Shown: positions 27,424-35,769 of the stretch, piece by piece
Numbering within the stretch: the first letter of the stretch is position 1
How the letters are laid out: every line of letters starts with the position of its first letter
Source: Coxiellaceae bacterium
GTDB lineage: Bacteria > Pseudomonadota > Gammaproteobacteria > Coxiellales > Coxiellaceae
DNA: 42,373 nt
NCBI GenBank assembly: GCA_029212885.1
Contig: JARGPC010000002.1
Coordinates: 1-42,373 of the forward strand
Direction of reading: 5' to 3'
Notes under the pieces: generated by a model
The model's database searches: none
What the model was told of the DNA's origin: nothing
Seen by the model: the letters and a program-made list of their open reading frames with translations, nothing else
Position numbers and translations under genes: made by a program

Positions 27424-29091
27424 TCAGTTTGGTTCGTTGTTTATGGGTAAAGTAATTCGAAAGCAAGCGCCTTCTTTGGGTGGTGGTGTGGCGGTAATGC
27501 GACCACCGTGCGCTTCAATAATGGTTTGGCTAATGGCGAGGCCAACGCCCAAGCCTTCTTCTTTAGTTGTGAAGAATGGTTGGAAGATATGGCTGAGTTC
27601 GTCATTTTTAAAGCCGGGACCGAAGTCATGAATTAAAATTTCAATGTCGGCTTCATTTGGCATGCTGGTTTGGATATAGATACGACGCTGGTCAGTGTCG
27701 AACGTGGACAGCGCATCAATTGCATTTTTAATCACATTTACTACCACTTGTTCCAATTGAATTTTATCAGCTTGGATGGTGACTAAGGTGCGAGACATTT
27801 TTTTACGCAAGATAATATCGTGTTGGCTGATTTCTGGTTGTAAGAAGCTAATGGATTCGCGAACGACTTCATTGATATCAGTTTCAGTCTGTTTCATTTC
27901 ACCTTTTTTGGCGAATCGGCGCAGGCGTAATATGATTTGTGCGGCACGTTCGGCTTGTTTACTGACTTCGGTGATGGCGGGGATCAATGCGTCAGGGTCG
28001 GCATTTTTTGAATTGAGTCGACGAATGCAGCCGCGGGTATAGTTAACGATAGCGCCGAGTGGTTGATTGATTTCATGTGCGATGCCGGCGGTCATTTCAC
28101 CTAAGGTGTTCATGCGTGCGGCATGGGCTAGCTGCAATTGGTGTTGACGTAATTGTTTTTCGACTTGTTTATTTTCGGTAAGGTCGCGCGCAAAAGTTAG
28201 TAACGCAGGCTGGCCGTGATAAGAAAACGCAGAGCCGGTGACAATTTCAACTGGGATGACTTGGCCATCTTTACGAATGACGGCAATCTCTGCATTGACT
28301 TGTGTGTTTAACACCAGCTTTTCTTTAAAGTGGTTAAGCATTTCACGGTAGTCGGGGTGAATGACGTATTTTACTTTGAGTTTATACAATTCCTTTTTGC
28401 TATAACCGACCATTTCCAAAAAGGCGGGGTTACATTCGAGGAATTGTCCGCTCGGGCTTAAGATGATGATGCCGTTCCATGCGGTTTCGAATACGTTGCG
28501 ATGCATTTCTTCGGTTTCACGTTGCAACTGTTCAGTTTTTTTTCGTTTGGTGATATCACTAAAAATTTCAATCGCTGCGATTTTTTTGCCGTGGTCATTG
28601 CATATCGCACTTGAGCTTACTTGCATATGTGCGGTTTCGTTGTGTTGGCTGACGTAACGGATTTCTTCTTTATCCACTACTTCACCGCTTTGTAATGAGC
28701 GGATAATGGGCCAGTCATTGGCTTTGTAGCGGCGGTTGTTGCTGCGATAGGCTTTTTGGGGGTGGAAGTGATGAACGGGTTGTTTGGCTTGTGAGGAGGT
28801 TGGCCAAAAGTTATTGGTTTGATTGTTAGAGAATATGATACGCCGTGATTTGCTGTCGGCAATCACGATGCCGGCGGGAATGCTTTTTAGTGCTGCTTTG
28901 AGTAATTGACGTTCCCCTTCGAGTGTTTCGATGATTTGTTTTTGTTGTGACAGTGATTGGCGCAGTTTAGCAATTTCGCGATTCAGTTCACGTTTTGATG
29001 CTTGAATATGTTGCTGGTGTTGTTTGACTTTGGCTTCAAACTCAGCGAGCAGCTTTTTATATTCTTGATTTTGTTGTTTGATCGCATCCAT
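27424..29091 (-). CDS. soluble PAS-PAS sensor histidine kinase (FixL-like)
   Basis: 555 residues, no membrane segment, so it senses a cytoplasmic signal. A coiled coil (about 1-70, Q/K/E-rich) is followed by a degenerate PAS domain (about 65-185), a canonical PAS/PAC domain (about 195-310, GIIILSPSGQFLECNPAFLEMVGY and RDLTENK), a HisKA domain with H339 (GEMTAGIAHEINQPLGAI) and a HATPase domain with N-box NVIKNAIDAL, G1 DFGPGF and G2 GVGLAISQ. All catalytic boxes are intact. No heme-ligand histidine can be assigned from inspection, so the oxygen-sensing FixL label is only by architecture. Paired with the downstream FixJ-like regulator. Confidence 0.93.
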   Translation of the reverse strand: MDAIKQQNQEYKKLLAEFEAKVKQHQQHIQASKRELNREIAKLRQSLSQQKQIIETLEGERQLLKAALKSIPAGIVIADSKSRRIIFSNNQTNNFWPTSSQAKQPVHHFHPQKAYRSNNRRYKANDWPIIRSLQSGEVVDKEEIRYVSQHNETAHMQVSSSAICNDHGKKIAAIEIFSDITKRKKTEQLQRETEEMHRNVFETAWNGIIILSPSGQFLECNPAFLEMVGYSKKELYKLKVKYVIHPDYREMLNHFKEKLVLNTQVNAEIAVIRKDGQVIPVEIVTGSAFSYHGQPALLTFARDLTENKQVEKQLRQHQLQLAHAARMNTLGEMTAGIAHEINQPLGAIVNYTRGCIRRLNSKNADPDALIPAITEVSKQAERAAQIILRLRRFAKKGEMKQTETDINEVVRESISFLQPEISQHDIILRKKMSRTLVTIQADKIQLEQVVVNVIKNAIDALSTFDTDQRRIYIQTSMPNEADIEILIHDFGPGFKNDELSHIFQPFFTTKEEGLGVGLAISQTIIEAHGGRITATPPPKEGACFRITLPINNEPN

Positions 29092-29124
29092 GCTATCACA
29101 CCGTTTTTTTTTGTCATCAACACT

Positions 29125-29222
29125 GTCATTGCAAGGAGCTTGCGACGAAGCGGTCTCTTAGATTACTTCGCTACTTTGTAGCTCGCAATGACGATCATGT
29201 CATCCCGGACCCATATCCGGGA
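29125..29222. repeat. dispersed palindromic repeat pair between ybeD and the kinase gene
   Basis: GTCATTGC (29125-29132) pairs with GCAATGAC (29185-29192), and AGGAGCT and AGCTCG also match in opposite orientation. Next is a hairpin TCCCGGA (29203-29209) and TCCGGGA (29216-29222). Elements of this type (CATTGCGAGGAGC and CATCCCGG..CCGGGATCC) are common intergenic repeats in many bacteria, so this is likely a fused copy of two such elements. Confidence 0.8.
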
Positions 29223-29229
29223 TCCAGTC

Positions 29230-29511
29230 TTACAGCGCCATTAAAACTTCTGGGTCACTGCTGAGGTCTTGATACAGCTTATCCAAATCATCCTGCGATT
29301 CGGCATGCACGGTAACGGTTAATGCTAAATAGTTACCATCCTTGCTAGGGCGTTCTGACAAGTCGCTTTCTTTTATATCAGGATAGTGTTTTTGTATATG
29401 TTTTAACACGGCCTGTTTAAAGCTATCTTGCTGTTTGCCCATCACCTTTAACACAAAGTCACAGGGGAATTGTATAGGAGAAGAGTGTTGTTGTACATCT
29501 TGATCAGACAC
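29230..29511 (-). CDS. ybeD: YbeD family (DUF493) protein
   Basis: 93 residues, the usual family length of about 90. Visible signatures: IQFPCDFVLKVMG, then YLALTVTVHAESQDDLDKLYQDL and the end PEVLMAL. A small ACT-like fold protein of unknown role, conserved between dacA and lipB in many gammaproteobacteria. The start overlaps the 3' end of the dat gene by 8 bp, so it is translated with it. Its stop abuts a palindromic repeat and its usual next gene lipB is displaced. Confidence 0.93.
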   Translation of the reverse strand: MSDQDVQQHSSPIQFPCDFVLKVMGKQQDSFKQAVLKHIQKHYPDIKESDLSERPSKDGNYLALTVTVHAESQDDLDKLYQDLSSDPEVLMAL

Positions 29512-30364
29512 GAGAACCTTCCATTATTGTTTGACGGTAGTATTGTATCATTTTTTCCCATAAAGGTCCCGCGTTTCCACTGCTAATCACGTGATTGTCG
29601 ACTTGTGTGATAGGGCAGATTTCTTTAGTTGAGCTGGTGAGCCACACTTCATCAGCATCGAGCACTTGTTGTTTATCTAATAAACATTCTTCAACAGCAA
29701 TGTTATTTTGTTGTGCGCAATTGATCACGATGCGTCGAGTAACGCCATTTAAAATATGTTGATTGGCGGGGTGAGTAAATATTGTATTGTTTTTTACGAT
29801 AAAAACATTGCTGGCGCTACCTTCGGTTAGCTTACCATCGCGAAATAAAATGGCTTCAATTGCACCGGTCTCTTTGGCTTGGTGTTGCATGATGGTGTTG
29901 ACTTGTAATGCGGTGGATTTAATAAAGCAGGTTTCGCGACGGATATCGATTTGGCTGATTACTTTTTTGCCTTTTTTGTAAGCTTCCATGTCAATTGGTG
30001 GTAATTCATTGACGTAGGCAAACACCGTCGGTTGTGTATCGGTTTGCCAGGCATGCAGGCGTTTGGCTTCTGTGCCACGACTGACTTGTAAATATATCAT
30101 ATGGTTATTTTTTGTCGCGTCATTGCGTTGCAATAATTGTTCAAACACATCGTGCCATTGTTCTGTGGTTAATGGACTAGGTATTTGAGTGGCTTGTTCG
30201 CCTTGGTGTAAGCGTGCAATGTGTTGCTCTTCACCTATGAGTTGTCCTTCATAGACAGGTATGACTTCATATAATGAGTCACCAAATAAAACAGATCGAT
30301 CCATGACTGAGATTTTTGCTTGATCGGCGGGGATATAATCGCCGTTTAAATATACAATATTCAT
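29504..30364 (-). CDS. dat: D-amino acid aminotransferase (class IV PLP enzyme)
   Basis: 286 residues. Converts D-alanine and 2-oxoglutarate to pyruvate and D-glutamate, feeding peptidoglycan precursors. Fold-type IV signatures: VYLNGDYIPADQAKISVMDRSVLFGDSLYEV at the N terminus (split here only by description), the lysine region CFIKSTALQVNTIM, and the family motif EAILFRDGKLTEGSASNVFIV. Branched-chain or aminodeoxychorismate enzymes are related, but position between dacA and ybeD supports dat. It overlaps ybeD by 8 bp. Identification is good. Confidence 0.9.
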   Translation of the reverse strand: MNIVYLNGDYIPADQAKISVMDRSVLFGDSLYEVIPVYEGQLIGEEQHIARLHQGEQATQIPSPLTTEQWHDVFEQLLQRNDATKNNHMIYLQVSRGTEAKRLHAWQTDTQPTVFAYVNELPPIDMEAYKKGKKVISQIDIRRETCFIKSTALQVNTIMQHQAKETGAIEAILFRDGKLTEGSASNVFIVKNNTIFTHPANQHILNGVTRRIVINCAQQNNIAVEECLLDKQQVLDADEVWLTSSTKEICPITQVDNHVISSGNAGPLWEKMIQYYRQTIMEGSRV

Positions 30365-30410
30365 ATTGTCTCCTGGATGATTAGCATAATTATTATGCGG
30401 TGGTTGCTAT

Positions 30411-30503
30411 CAAGGGGCACAGCGTACCCATTTTACTTCATGGCTCGCTGCGTTCCACTCCGCTGCGCTTTACTTCCGTAAAATGGGCACCCTATACCCC
30501 TTG
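30411..30503. repeat. long interrupted palindrome between dat and dacA
   Basis: Arms of 26 nt (30411-30436 and 30478-30503) pair at CAAGGGG and CCCATTTTAC, with a 9-nt unpaired internal loop, around a GC-rich core containing GCTCGCTGCG and CGCTGCGC. Probably a dispersed hairpin repeat related to the 22741-22800 element. It fills most of the 193-bp gap. Confidence 0.65.
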
Positions 30504-30557
30504 AAGCTATCGCCCAGCTTAATGCGGCTACTCATCCATGAGGGACATCGGCCCTGA

Positions 30558-31802
30558 CTAAGCCTTAAACCAATTATGAAAAAACTGCGCAATATGATCA
30601 GTCATGCGTGTCCACACGCCACCGCGTGGGTCGTTTTGCAATGCAACCAAAGGCACTTCACTCAATTTTTTACCATTCAAAGTCACTTCAACTTGACCAT
30701 AGGATTGACCAGCGGCAACCGGTGCGGTGAGCTTGGGTTGTAATGTCATATCAGCCTTTAATCTTGCATAAGTGCCGGTGGGGATGGTGACGTATAAGTC
30801 ATGTTGCAAACCCATTGGTGTGGTTTTATTTTCACCTAACCATACGCGAGGGTTAGCTACGGCGGTGTTAGCGCTAAATAATTTATGGGTTTCAAAGAAG
30901 CGAAAGCCGTAATTTAATAATGCTTGGCTGTCATTCACGCGCTCTGGTTCAGTTTTAGCACCCATAACAACGGAGATCAAACGTGTGCCATTACGTATGC
31001 CTGATGACACTAAACAAAAGCCAGCTGCTTTGGTATGGCCGGTTTTGATGCCATCAAATGAAGCGTCGCGCCACAATAAGCGGTTACGATTGGGTTGCTT
31101 GATGTTGTTATAGGTTAACCATTTTTGTTTATACCAGCCGTAGTATTCTGGGAAGTGGGTTACTAAGGCGCGGGCTAAAATTGCCATGTCGTGTGGGGTC
31201 GAATAATGTTCAGGACGTGGTAGGCCAGTTGAGTCAACGTAATGCGTATTTTTCATACCCAGTTGTTGTGCGGCTTGATTCATTAATTGAGCAAACATTT
31301 CTTCGTTGCCGGCGACGAATTCAGCCAATGCTGTGCAGGCATCATTGCCGGAATCGACAATCACACCTTTGATAAGATCACGTACCGGTACTAAGCTGCC
31401 GGCTTTAACGAACATGCGTGAGCCACCGGTGCGCCAAGCGCGTTCGCTAATGCGCACTTTATCATCAAGGTGAATGCGACCCGATTGCAGGGCTTCTGAA
31501 ACTATATATAAGGTCATCATCTTAGTCAGGCTGGCTGGCTGCATGCGTTGGTTCATGTTTTTTTGCGCGATGATGTTGCCGCTTTGTGCATCCATTAACA
31601 CAAAGCCTTTGGCATTGATGTTCGGAGCAGGTGGGGTAATGGTGGGTGCTGCCGCGACGGGGCTGCTGACCACTGCTTGGGGTGTATTGCTTGGCGTGGA
31701 CTTAACGAGTGGTGTGGTCGCTGGTGCTTTTGCCGCTAAGCTGAATGCGCATAATGTTGAGGCTGCTAAAGTGCCAATTAGCTTTAAAGTGATGCTTTTC
31801 AT
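30558..31802 (-). CDS. dacA: D-alanyl-D-alanine carboxypeptidase (PBP5/6 family)
   Basis: 414 residues. Signal peptide (1-24), then an unusual Pro/Ala/Thr-rich stretch (about 25-60). The catalytic domain follows with SLTK (S91, K94), SGN (151-153) and KTGHT (K253), all the active-site motifs of peptidoglycan carboxypeptidases. The PBP5 C-terminal beta domain follows (about 320-395), and the end RMTDHIAQFFHNWFKA is the amphipathic helix that anchors the protein to the inner membrane surface. It trims the terminal D-Ala from pentapeptides. First gene of the dacA-dat-ybeD set. The linker is longer than in E. coli. Confidence 0.96.
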   Translation of the reverse strand: MKSITLKLIGTLAASTLCAFSLAAKAPATTPLVKSTPSNTPQAVVSSPVAAAPTITPPAPNINAKGFVLMDAQSGNIIAQKNMNQRMQPASLTKMMTLYIVSEALQSGRIHLDDKVRISERAWRTGGSRMFVKAGSLVPVRDLIKGVIVDSGNDACTALAEFVAGNEEMFAQLMNQAAQQLGMKNTHYVDSTGLPRPEHYSTPHDMAILARALVTHFPEYYGWYKQKWLTYNNIKQPNRNRLLWRDASFDGIKTGHTKAAGFCLVSSGIRNGTRLISVVMGAKTEPERVNDSQALLNYGFRFFETHKLFSANTAVANPRVWLGENKTTPMGLQHDLYVTIPTGTYARLKADMTLQPKLTAPVAAGQSYGQVEVTLNGKKLSEVPLVALQNDPRGGVWTRMTDHIAQFFHNWFKA

Positions 31803-31927
31803 GGGGTTAGGTTCCGTTCAGTTGCTCAGTTCAATCTGGCACCAATGCTAACATAACTGGCTTGCTTGTGTACACGGTTGCTGTGGTTAGACATCCCGTT
31901 TCGCTTAAGTTTGTGGTAATCGGCTTG

Positions 31928-31936
31928 TGATATAAT
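31928..31936 (+). promoter_or_regulatory. extended -10 promoter of the HAD-like gene
   Basis: TGATATAAT (31928-31936) is a perfect extended -10 (TGn plus TATAAT). No good -35 is needed or seen. Lies 48 bp before the start codon at 31984. Confidence 0.55.
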
Positions 31937-31983
31937 TAGCGCATAATAATAATTAAATTTAACAACGACTTAGGGTGGTTTTG

Positions 31984-33459
31984 ATGACACGTAATGCATA
32001 TGATTTTGATCAAACAGCAACCAATGAGCATACTTTTGCTGATGGACGTATAGAGAGCTTTTTAGCGATTAAAGATGTAGCAGAAAGGTTGGCTGCGCTT
32101 GATGCGTTCGCCAAAGGGTCAAGTGGCGCGGGTAATATGCGAGCTGATTTTGTTACTAAGGCTTTAAGTGAATTTACGCCTGATAATCCACTATTGGTAT
32201 TTGCTACCCATCACAATAATCCGTTTTTTCAACTGTTGTGCATGAAGTATGCTATTGAGGCTCGTGGTGTTAGTTTTGAGTTTCAAGAAAATGATACGGA
32301 GCAGGTTGTTAATGCTGCTAATGAATATACGGCAGTTACGCTATATAAAGTAATCATCAATGGTCAAGAGGGTGCGGTAGCTATTTCTCATGTTAATACC
32401 ACAGAAGACAGGCCTTATATATTTGATAATCCAGGTCTTGCGCTGGACGGCAAAAATGTTCAACTACAACACTTGCATGCGGTGTTGTCTGGTAGAGATT
32501 TAATGCCAGGTGATACTCGGTTTAATTTATATGATGATGGTGTTGAAAATTGTGAAAAGGCTAAAGCACTGCCGATAGTTGATCAAGTGTTTCAGGTGAC
32601 AGTTGGTGGGCCTGATTTTATTGCTACACCTTATGTATCACCAGTAGCAGAGGCGCCAGCTGTGCCTGTGCCGCCCGTATCGGCTGAAGTAGCTCTGCTC
32701 GTGCTGCAAAGAGTGAATGAAGAGTTAAAGGCATATGCTAGTGTGCGAGGTCTAGACTTAAACAGAGGTCAAGCAGAATTCTTAGCGCGATCATTTCCTG
32801 GTCGTCCTATTCTGCGTTATTCACCGCGTGCAGATAGTATGGTGGTTACTTATTTAGATGCCGCAGGAGTATGTAAGCATGATACGCTTTCTGAGTCGAT
32901 TAGTGGTAATCCAGGTATGTATAGCACAGCAGCTGCCGTGATAGATCGTGTGCAGGAAGTACACGGTGCAGTAGTAGCTTCTGTTGAGGCAGAGCCTTGT
33001 TTGATTACTGCGGATATGGCGAATCTTCTTGCAGCTGCACACCAAAATATCCGCGATTTATTTGCTGGTGTTGATAAGGCACAAGCTATTGCTGTAGCGC
33101 CAACTTATCCAGAAAACCTTATTGTTAGAGATTCCAGTCAAGCTGGCGCTTTTGCTATTACAGTATCTATAGGTGATCGAGATGTTCGGCATGTGCTTTT
33201 AGATGACAGCACTATTAAAGCTAAGGTTTTACAGCTTCAGACGGTTGAGGGCGCTAAGCAAGTTATTGCTGCAGTATGTGGTGGGCGTGATAACTTTGTT
33301 ACTTCTGCGATGGCTCAAGCGGTATTAAATCCTGCTGTACCTGTGGCGGCTGGTGGGATGTTTGGTGGTGGGTTACGGGGTGCTCAAGATCCTGCTCAGG
33401 TGGATCTAGATCCAGCTCACTCCGATGAAGATCCAAGGCCGCCAACACCTCCATCGTAA
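31984..33459 (+). CDS. orphan protein with HAD-like domain, candidate effector
   Basis: 491 residues from ATG 31984; AGGGTGG lies 5 nt upstream, and the GTG at 31975 is within that site. The N-terminal ~200 residues show HAD-superfamily motifs in order: YDFDQTAT (D7, D9, T11), LLVFATHHN (T75), and FNLYDDGVENCEKAKA (D184, D185). A DFDxTxTxxHTF opening is also reminiscent of HAD-like proteins in intracellular gammaproteobacteria. A Pro/Ala/Val-rich linker (about 215-235) leads to a second domain of unknown fold, and an acidic, proline-rich tail ending RPPTPPS. No signal peptide. Monocistronic with its own promoter, between dacA and ndk. Phosphatase activity and effector status are inferred. Confidence 0.72.
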   Translation: MTRNAYDFDQTATNEHTFADGRIESFLAIKDVAERLAALDAFAKGSSGAGNMRADFVTKALSEFTPDNPLLVFATHHNNPFFQLLCMKYAIEARGVSFEFQENDTEQVVNAANEYTAVTLYKVIINGQEGAVAISHVNTTEDRPYIFDNPGLALDGKNVQLQHLHAVLSGRDLMPGDTRFNLYDDGVENCEKAKALPIVDQVFQVTVGGPDFIATPYVSPVAEAPAVPVPPVSAEVALLVLQRVNEELKAYASVRGLDLNRGQAEFLARSFPGRPILRYSPRADSMVVTYLDAAGVCKHDTLSESISGNPGMYSTAAAVIDRVQEVHGAVVASVEAEPCLITADMANLLAAAHQNIRDLFAGVDKAQAIAVAPTYPENLIVRDSSQAGAFAITVSIGDRDVRHVLLDDSTIKAKVLQLQTVEGAKQVIAAVCGGRDNFVTSAMAQAVLNPAVPVAAGGMFGGGLRGAQDPAQVDLDPAHSDEDPRPPTPPS

Positions 33460-33560
33460 ACATAAAGCAATGGTATTGGTTAAGGATTAACCTAGCAATT
33501 TGCCGGTGAGGGCTGTACAATTCACCTCTTTATTATATAGAACCATCCAAGAGGTAACTT

Positions 33561-33980
33561 ATGGCGATTGAACGCACTCTGTCCATCATCAAACCTGATG
33601 CTGTGGCTAAAAACGTAATTGGCAAGATTTATAGCCGTTTTGAAGACAATGGCTTAAAGATTGTAGCGGCACAAATGAAGCAGTTAAGCCAAGCGGAAGC
33701 GGAAGGTTTTTATGCTGTGCATAAAGAACGTCCTTTTTTCAATGACTTAGTTAAGTTTATGATTTCAGGTCCAGTGATGATCCAAGCATTAGAAGGCGAA
33801 GGCGCTATTGCTAAGAATCGCGAGCTAATGGGTGCTACTAACCCAGCTGAAGCGGCTGCTGGCACGATTCGCGCAGACTTTGCTGATTCAATCGACGCTA
33901 ATGCGGTGCATGGTTCTGATGCTCCTGAAACTGCTAGTGAAGAAATTGCTTACTTTTTCCCTGAAACAGTAGCTGCATAA
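33561..33980 (+). CDS. ndk: nucleoside diphosphate kinase
   Basis: 139 residues, typical. Transfers gamma phosphate between NTPs and NDPs through a phospho-histidine. Signatures [14 protein letters not shown], then [10 protein letters not shown] and the active-site NAVHGSD, are all intact. AAGAGGT ribosome site lies 5 nt upstream. Opens the ndk-rlmN-rodZ-hisS-yfgM-der run, the classical gammaproteobacterial order with some genes missing. Cytoplasmic, housekeeping. Confidence 0.98.
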   Translation: MAIERTLSIIKPDAVAKNVIGKIYSRFEDNGLKIVAAQMKQLSQAEAEGFYAVHKERPFFNDLVKFMISGPVMIQALEGEGAIAKNRELMGATNPAEAAAGTIRADFADSIDANAVHGSDAPETASEEIAYFFPETVAA

Positions 33981-34002
33981 GGCTATTTGTGGGGATTTTC
34001 GC

Positions 34003-35163
34003 ATGGCAGATTCAACGATAACCGGGGTAACCCCGGACAATAAGACCCGAGTCAATCTACTTGATTTGGGTCTATCTGCCATGCAAGATTTTGTGTTATC
34101 ACTGGGTGAACCCAAATACCGCAGCCAACAATTAATCCAATGGATCCATCAGCGTGGTGTGTTGGATCTCGATCAAATGACTAATCTGAGCAAGGTGTTT
34201 CGTCAGCGTTTAGCTGAGGAGACTGAAACACTATTACCTGAAGTGGCCTTAGATCGTGTGGCGAGTGATGGCACGCGCAAATGGTTATTGCGCTTAAGTG
34301 ATGGCAATATTATTGAAGCGGTTTATATACCTGAACCGAATCGCGGTACGTTATGTGTATCGTCACAAGTCGGTTGTGCATTGAATTGCAGTTTTTGTTC
34401 GACCGGTAAGCAAGGTTTTAATCGTAATTTGAGCTTGGCTGAAATCATTAGCCAAGTGTGGTTGGCTTATCATACTCTAGCGCAAGAAGGCAAAGGTCAG
34501 AAGCTGACAAATGTGGTGATGATGGGGATGGGCGAGCCTTTACTCAACTACCAGCCGGTACTTCATTCAATGCAATTGATGATGGATGATTTAGCTTATG
34601 GTTTGTCGAAGTATCGTGTGACCTTGAGTACATCGGGTGTGATCCCTGCCATGAAGCAATTACAACAAGATTCGATTTGTGCGTTGGCGGTGTCTTTGCA
34701 TGCGCCGAATGATGAATTGCGTAATCAGCTGGTACCGATTAATAAAAAATACCCATTAAAGCAATTGATGCAAATTTGTCGTGAGTATTATGGCTCTGAA
34801 TCGAAGCGTAAAGTGACGTTTGAATACGTGATGCTTGATGGCATTAACGATACCATCGAGCATGCCAAGCAATTAGCGAAATTGGTGGCGAATGTGCCAT
34901 GTAAAATGAATTTGATTCCATTTAATCCCTTTGATCAAGCGAACTATAAGCGTTCAACTGACCGAGCGATTAAAATGTTTCAGCAATATTTAGTATCGCA
35001 CGGTGTGGATACTTGGATTCGACGTACGCGCGGTGAGGATATCGATGCGGCGTGCGGCCAATTGGCCGGAGATTTTAAGGACAGAACGGGACGTCATGCG
35101 CGTTGGCAGCGTACAGGGCGATTAATCCCGATTAAGGATGAACACGCACAGGCTACTGAATAG
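34003..35163 (+). CDS. rlmN: 23S rRNA (A2503-C2) and tRNA (A37) methyltransferase RlmN
   Basis: 386 residues. Radical-SAM enzyme that makes m2A. CxxxCxxC motif in [13 protein letters not shown], the substrate region [14 protein letters not shown], and a conserved cysteine in [12 protein letters not shown] near the C terminus, which is the methyl-carrying residue class. TGGGGA ribosome site upstream. Follows ndk after 22 bp. pilF, which often comes next, is absent. Identification is secure. Confidence 0.98.
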   Translation: MADSTITGVTPDNKTRVNLLDLGLSAMQDFVLSLGEPKYRSQQLIQWIHQRGVLDLDQMTNLSKVFRQRLAEETETLLPEVALDRVASDGTRKWLLRLSDGNIIEAVYIPEPNRGTLCVSSQVGCALNCSFCSTGKQGFNRNLSLAEIISQVWLAYHTLAQEGKGQKLTNVVMMGMGEPLLNYQPVLHSMQLMMDDLAYGLSKYRVTLSTSGVIPAMKQLQQDSICALAVSLHAPNDELRNQLVPINKKYPLKQLMQICREYYGSESKRKVTFEYVMLDGINDTIEHAKQLAKLVANVPCKMNLIPFNPFDQANYKRSTDRAIKMFQQYLVSHGVDTWIRRTRGEDIDAACGQLAGDFKDRTGRHARWQRTGRLIPIKDEHAQATE

Positions 35164-35190
35164 TCTGTGTGATTAAACGAGGAGAGTGCA

Positions 35191-35763
35191 ATGTCTGATG
35201 ATCTAGTGATAGAAAAACCTGATGAGCGTGTATTGACTGATGGTCATGTGGGTATTACTTTGCGTAAAGCGCGTGAACAAAAAGGGTTAGAGCAGTCGGA
35301 TGTGGCTAAAGAGCTTCGTTTGAGTGTGCAAACGGTTATCGACATTGAATCACATGATTTTCGTCAGACGCATGCGTTGACGTATGTGAAAGGTTATTTG
35401 CGTGGTTATGCGCGTATGGTGGATTTGCCTGCTGATGAGGTGTTGGGTGAATTTCAACAAAGTGATTGGGCGCAAGAGCAGTTGGCATTGCGTCAACCAG
35501 AGCAAGTTAAGTCACAAGTGGTGGCGACGTCACCTTCTTCGCATAAGCGTAAAAAACACCGTCACGTATCGCGTTGGATTGCTGCTGGCATTATTCTTAC
35601 CTCGTTATTGTTGGTCGCATTGTGGTGGCAGGGGCAAAAAAATCAGCCGCACTTAATGATTCATAGCAAACCGTTGTTGGCATTACCAGAACAGCACTTA
35701 CCGATTAAGAATGGTGATGTACTTCCAGTTAATTTGCCGCAACAGAAGACAGTAAAAGGTTAA
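35191..35763 (+). CDS. rodZ: short RodZ-like protein (HTH plus one membrane helix)
   Basis: 190 residues, compared with over 300 for typical RodZ. N-terminal helix-turn-helix (about 18-85, GITLRKAREQKGLEQSDVAKEL and YVKGYLRGYARMVDLP), which in RodZ binds MreB. A basic stretch KRKKHRH is followed by one membrane helix (about 130-148), and then only some 40 periplasmic residues, so the DUF4115 beta domain is missing. GAGGAGAG lies upstream of the ATG. Position between rlmN and hisS supports RodZ. The truncation is clean, with a stop followed at once by hisS, so it may be functional as a short form. Confidence 0.88.
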   Translation: MSDDLVIEKPDERVLTDGHVGITLRKAREQKGLEQSDVAKELRLSVQTVIDIESHDFRQTHALTYVKGYLRGYARMVDLPADEVLGEFQQSDWAQEQLALRQPEQVKSQVVATSPSSHKRKKHRHVSRWIAAGIILTSLLLVALWWQGQKNQPHLMIHSKPLLALPEQHLPIKNGDVLPVNLPQQKTVKG

Positions 35764-35769
35764 TAGGAA

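Noticed and set aside
31474-31851. Plus-strand open frame of 125 codons opposite the dacA 5' end
   Set aside because: Lies wholly opposite a certain gene encoding a signal peptide; the hydrophobic product mirrors the dacA Ala/Thr-rich codons.
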